Source: Bacteroidales bacterium (GTDB taxonomy: Bacteria; Bacteroidota; Bacteroidia; Bacteroidales; UBA3824). From it: a stretch of 15,502 nucleotides of DNA. Position numbers and translations under genes: made by a program. The notes under the pieces were generated by a model. It had not been told where the DNA came from. It worked only from the letters and a program-made list of their open reading frames with translations, and did not search any database. Shown piece after piece: positions 13,940-15,502 of the stretch. The stretch spans positions 1 to 15,502 of the forward strand of contig JAFXMJ010000021.1 in NCBI GenBank assembly GCA_017530465.1, in the 5' to 3' direction. The stretch's first letter is position 1; each line of letters begins with the position of its first letter.

Positions 13940-15502
13940 ATGGCTTCTATCAAAGCGGGCGAAGTATCCGAAATAATCAAGCGTCAGCTGCAAGGCATCG
14001 AGACGGAGGTATCTCTCAACGAGGTGGGCTCCGTATTGCAGGTGGCGGACGGTACTGCGCTCATTTACGGATTGTCCAATGTGCAGGCGAGCGAGATGAT
14101 TGAGTTTGAAAACGGTGTCAAAGGCATCGTGCTCAACCTCGAAGAAGACAACGTCGGTGCCGTGCTCTTGGGTCCGTCGGACGACATACACGAGGGCTCG
14201 CAGGTCAAGCGCACCGGCAAGATTGCCTCCATCAATGTCGGCGAAGGTCTGCTCGGGCGCGTAATCAACACCCTCGGCGAGCCACTCGACGGCAAGGGCG
14301 AGATTACCGGCGAACTCTACAATATGCCGCTGGAACGCAAGGCTCCGGGCGTGCTTTACCGTCAGCCGGTAAAAGAGCCGTTGCAGACTGGTATCAAGGC
14401 CATCGACGCAATGATTCCAATCGGACGCGGTCAGCGCGAGCTCATCATCGGCGACCGTCAGACCGGCAAGTCGGCTATCGCCCTCGACACAATCATCAAC
14501 CAAAAAGAATTTTACGACAAGGGTACGCCCGTCTATTGTATTTATGTGGCGGTAGGTCAGAAGGGCTCCACCGTTGCCTCCATCGCCAAGACATTGGAGG
14601 AGAAGGGCGCGATGCCTTACACCGTCATCGTATCGGCGACGGCGAGCGAACCGGCTGCATTGCAGTATTATGCGCCCTACGCGGGTGCCGCAATCGGCGA
14701 ATTTTTCCGCGATACGGGCCGCGCCGCGCTCATCGTCTATGACGACCTGAGCAAGCAGGCAGTGTCGTACCGCGAAGTGTCGTTGCTCCTCCGCAGGCCG
14801 CCGGGACGTGAGGCTTACCCGGGCGACGTGTTCTATCTGCACTCACGTCTTTTGGAACGTGCGGCAAAGATTATCGACAACGACGAGGTGGTCAAGAATA
14901 TGAACGACGTGCCCGAGTCAATACGTCCGATGTTGAAGGGCGGCGGCTCGTTGACTGCGTTGCCAATCATCGAGACTCAGGCAGGCGACGTTTCGGCGTA
15001 CATCCCGACCAACGTGATTTCCATCACCGACGGTCAGATATTCTTGGAGTCAAACCTCTTCAACGCCGGTGTGCGTCCCGCCATCAACGTAGGTATCTCG
15101 GTATCGCGTGTAGGTGGTAGCGCGCAAATCAAGGCGATGAAAAAAGTGGCTGGTACGTTGAAACTGGATCAAGCTCAGTTCCGCGAGTTGGAGGCGTTCT
15201 CCAAATTCGGCTCCGACCTCGACGCCGCCACAGTGGCAGTTTTGGAGAAAGGCCGCCGCAACGTGGAAATCCTCAAACAGCCGCAGTACAGCCCCTACCG
15301 CGTGGAGCAGCAGATTGCAATCCTGTATTGTGGTACGCACAATTTGATGAAAGACGTTCCGCTCGACAAGGTACGCGAGTTTGAGAAGGAGTTCCTCGAA
15401 AAATTGGAGGTGACCCACAAGAACGACGTACTCGAACCGCTCTCCAAGGGCACCATCAACGACGACATCACAAAGGCAATCGAAACGTTGGCTTCTGACG
15501 TC
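13940..15502 (+). CDS. atpA: ATP synthase F1 subunit alpha, C-terminal few residues cut by window edge
   Basis: 521 codons are visible and open to the right edge; Bacteroidota alpha subunits are about 525-530 residues, so only a handful are missing. It is the non-catalytic nucleotide-binding subunit of the F1 hexamer. Walker A is GDRQTGKS at 171-178, with the regulatory-site Lys177; LIVYDDLSKQA is the Walker B region; PPGREAYPGDVFYLHSRLLER is the highly conserved core segment. R390 in SVSRVGG is the arginine finger that reaches into the neighbouring beta catalytic site. The N-terminus (EVSEIIKRQL) is the delta-binding helix, followed by the beta-barrel domain (~25-95). No disruption is seen. 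atpG is expected just beyond the window. Confidence 0.97.
   Translation, partial: MASIKAGEVSEIIKRQLQGIETEVSLNEVGSVLQVADGTALIYGLSNVQASEMIEFENGVKGIVLNLEEDNVGAVLLGPSDDIHEGSQVKRTGKIASINVGEGLLGRVINTLGEPLDGKGEITGELYNMPLERKAPGVLYRQPVKEPLQTGIKAIDAMIPIGRGQRELIIGDRQTGKSAIALDTIINQKEFYDKGTPVYCIYVAVGQKGSTVASIAKTLEEKGAMPYTVIVSATASEPAALQYYAPYAGAAIGEFFRDTGRAALIVYDDLSKQAVSYREVSLLLRRPPGREAYPGDVFYLHSRLLERAAKIIDNDEVVKNMNDVPESIRPMLKGGGSLTALPIIETQAGDVSAYIPTNVISITDGQIFLESNLFNAGVRPAINVGISVSRVGGSAQIKAMKKVAGTLKLDQAQFRELEAFSKFGSDLDAATVAVLEKGRRNVEILKQPQYSPYRVEQQIAILYCGTHNLMKDVPLDKVREFEKEFLEKLEVTHKNDVLEPLSKGTINDDITKAIETLASDV

Noticed and set aside
13922..14842. 306-residue minus-strand open frame opposite atpA
   Set aside because: atpA is unambiguous and highly conserved; the antisense frame has no recognisable family and no upstream signals.
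1..15502. CRISPR array, tRNA or rRNA genes, transposase or integrase
   Set aside because: No regularly spaced direct repeats, no tRNA-like cloverleaf or rRNA-like stretch, and no transposase or recombinase coding frame were seen on either strand.

Overview
The window comes from a member of the Bacteroidota, most likely a gut-type Bacteroidales. Three things point there: a run of lipoproteins with the SCKDDD-type leader typical of the phylum, BACON and FISUMP-like modules, and an AtpB with the long signal-peptide-bearing N-terminus found in this phylum. Starts lack Shine-Dalgarno sequences and leaders are AT-rich, which also fits. The family cannot be fixed from sequence reading alone.

Positions 1-10985 (minus strand) hold six consecutive lipoprotein genes read leftward with gaps of 10-113 bp, probably one operon. 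In transcription order these are a 756-residue lipoprotein (called LpA here), three ~480-residue relatives of it (LpB, LpC, LpD), a 566-residue BACON + degenerate MACPF-like protein, and a large BACON + MACPF + FISUMP-like protein cut by the left edge after 816 residues. LpA-LpD form one paralogous family with no function I recognise; each carries at least one motif of the form Y-x-x-G-D-[IV]...Y-x-C-[IV]...W-[IL]-[ST]-F that recalls CBM5/12-type sugar-binding modules. All six have a lipobox cysteine followed by an acidic run resembling the surface lipoprotein export signal. The whole looks like a surface-displayed, pore-former-plus-accessory-lipoprotein locus. The known parallel is the BSAP class of Bacteroidales MACPF antimicrobial proteins, but the four-paralog/two-MACPF arrangement is not one I recognise.

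Positions 10986-11317 are an AT-rich divergent intergenic region with weak candidate promoters in both directions.

Positions 11318-15502 (plus strand) are the ATP synthase genes atpB-atpE-atpF-atpH-atpA, encoding Fo subunits a, c and b, then F1 delta and alpha (alpha cut by the right edge a few residues before its expected end). The usual Bacteroidales upstream partners atpD-atpC are not next to atpB. Conspicuous palindromes sit between atpB and atpE and between atpE and atpF. The c subunit looks proton-type.
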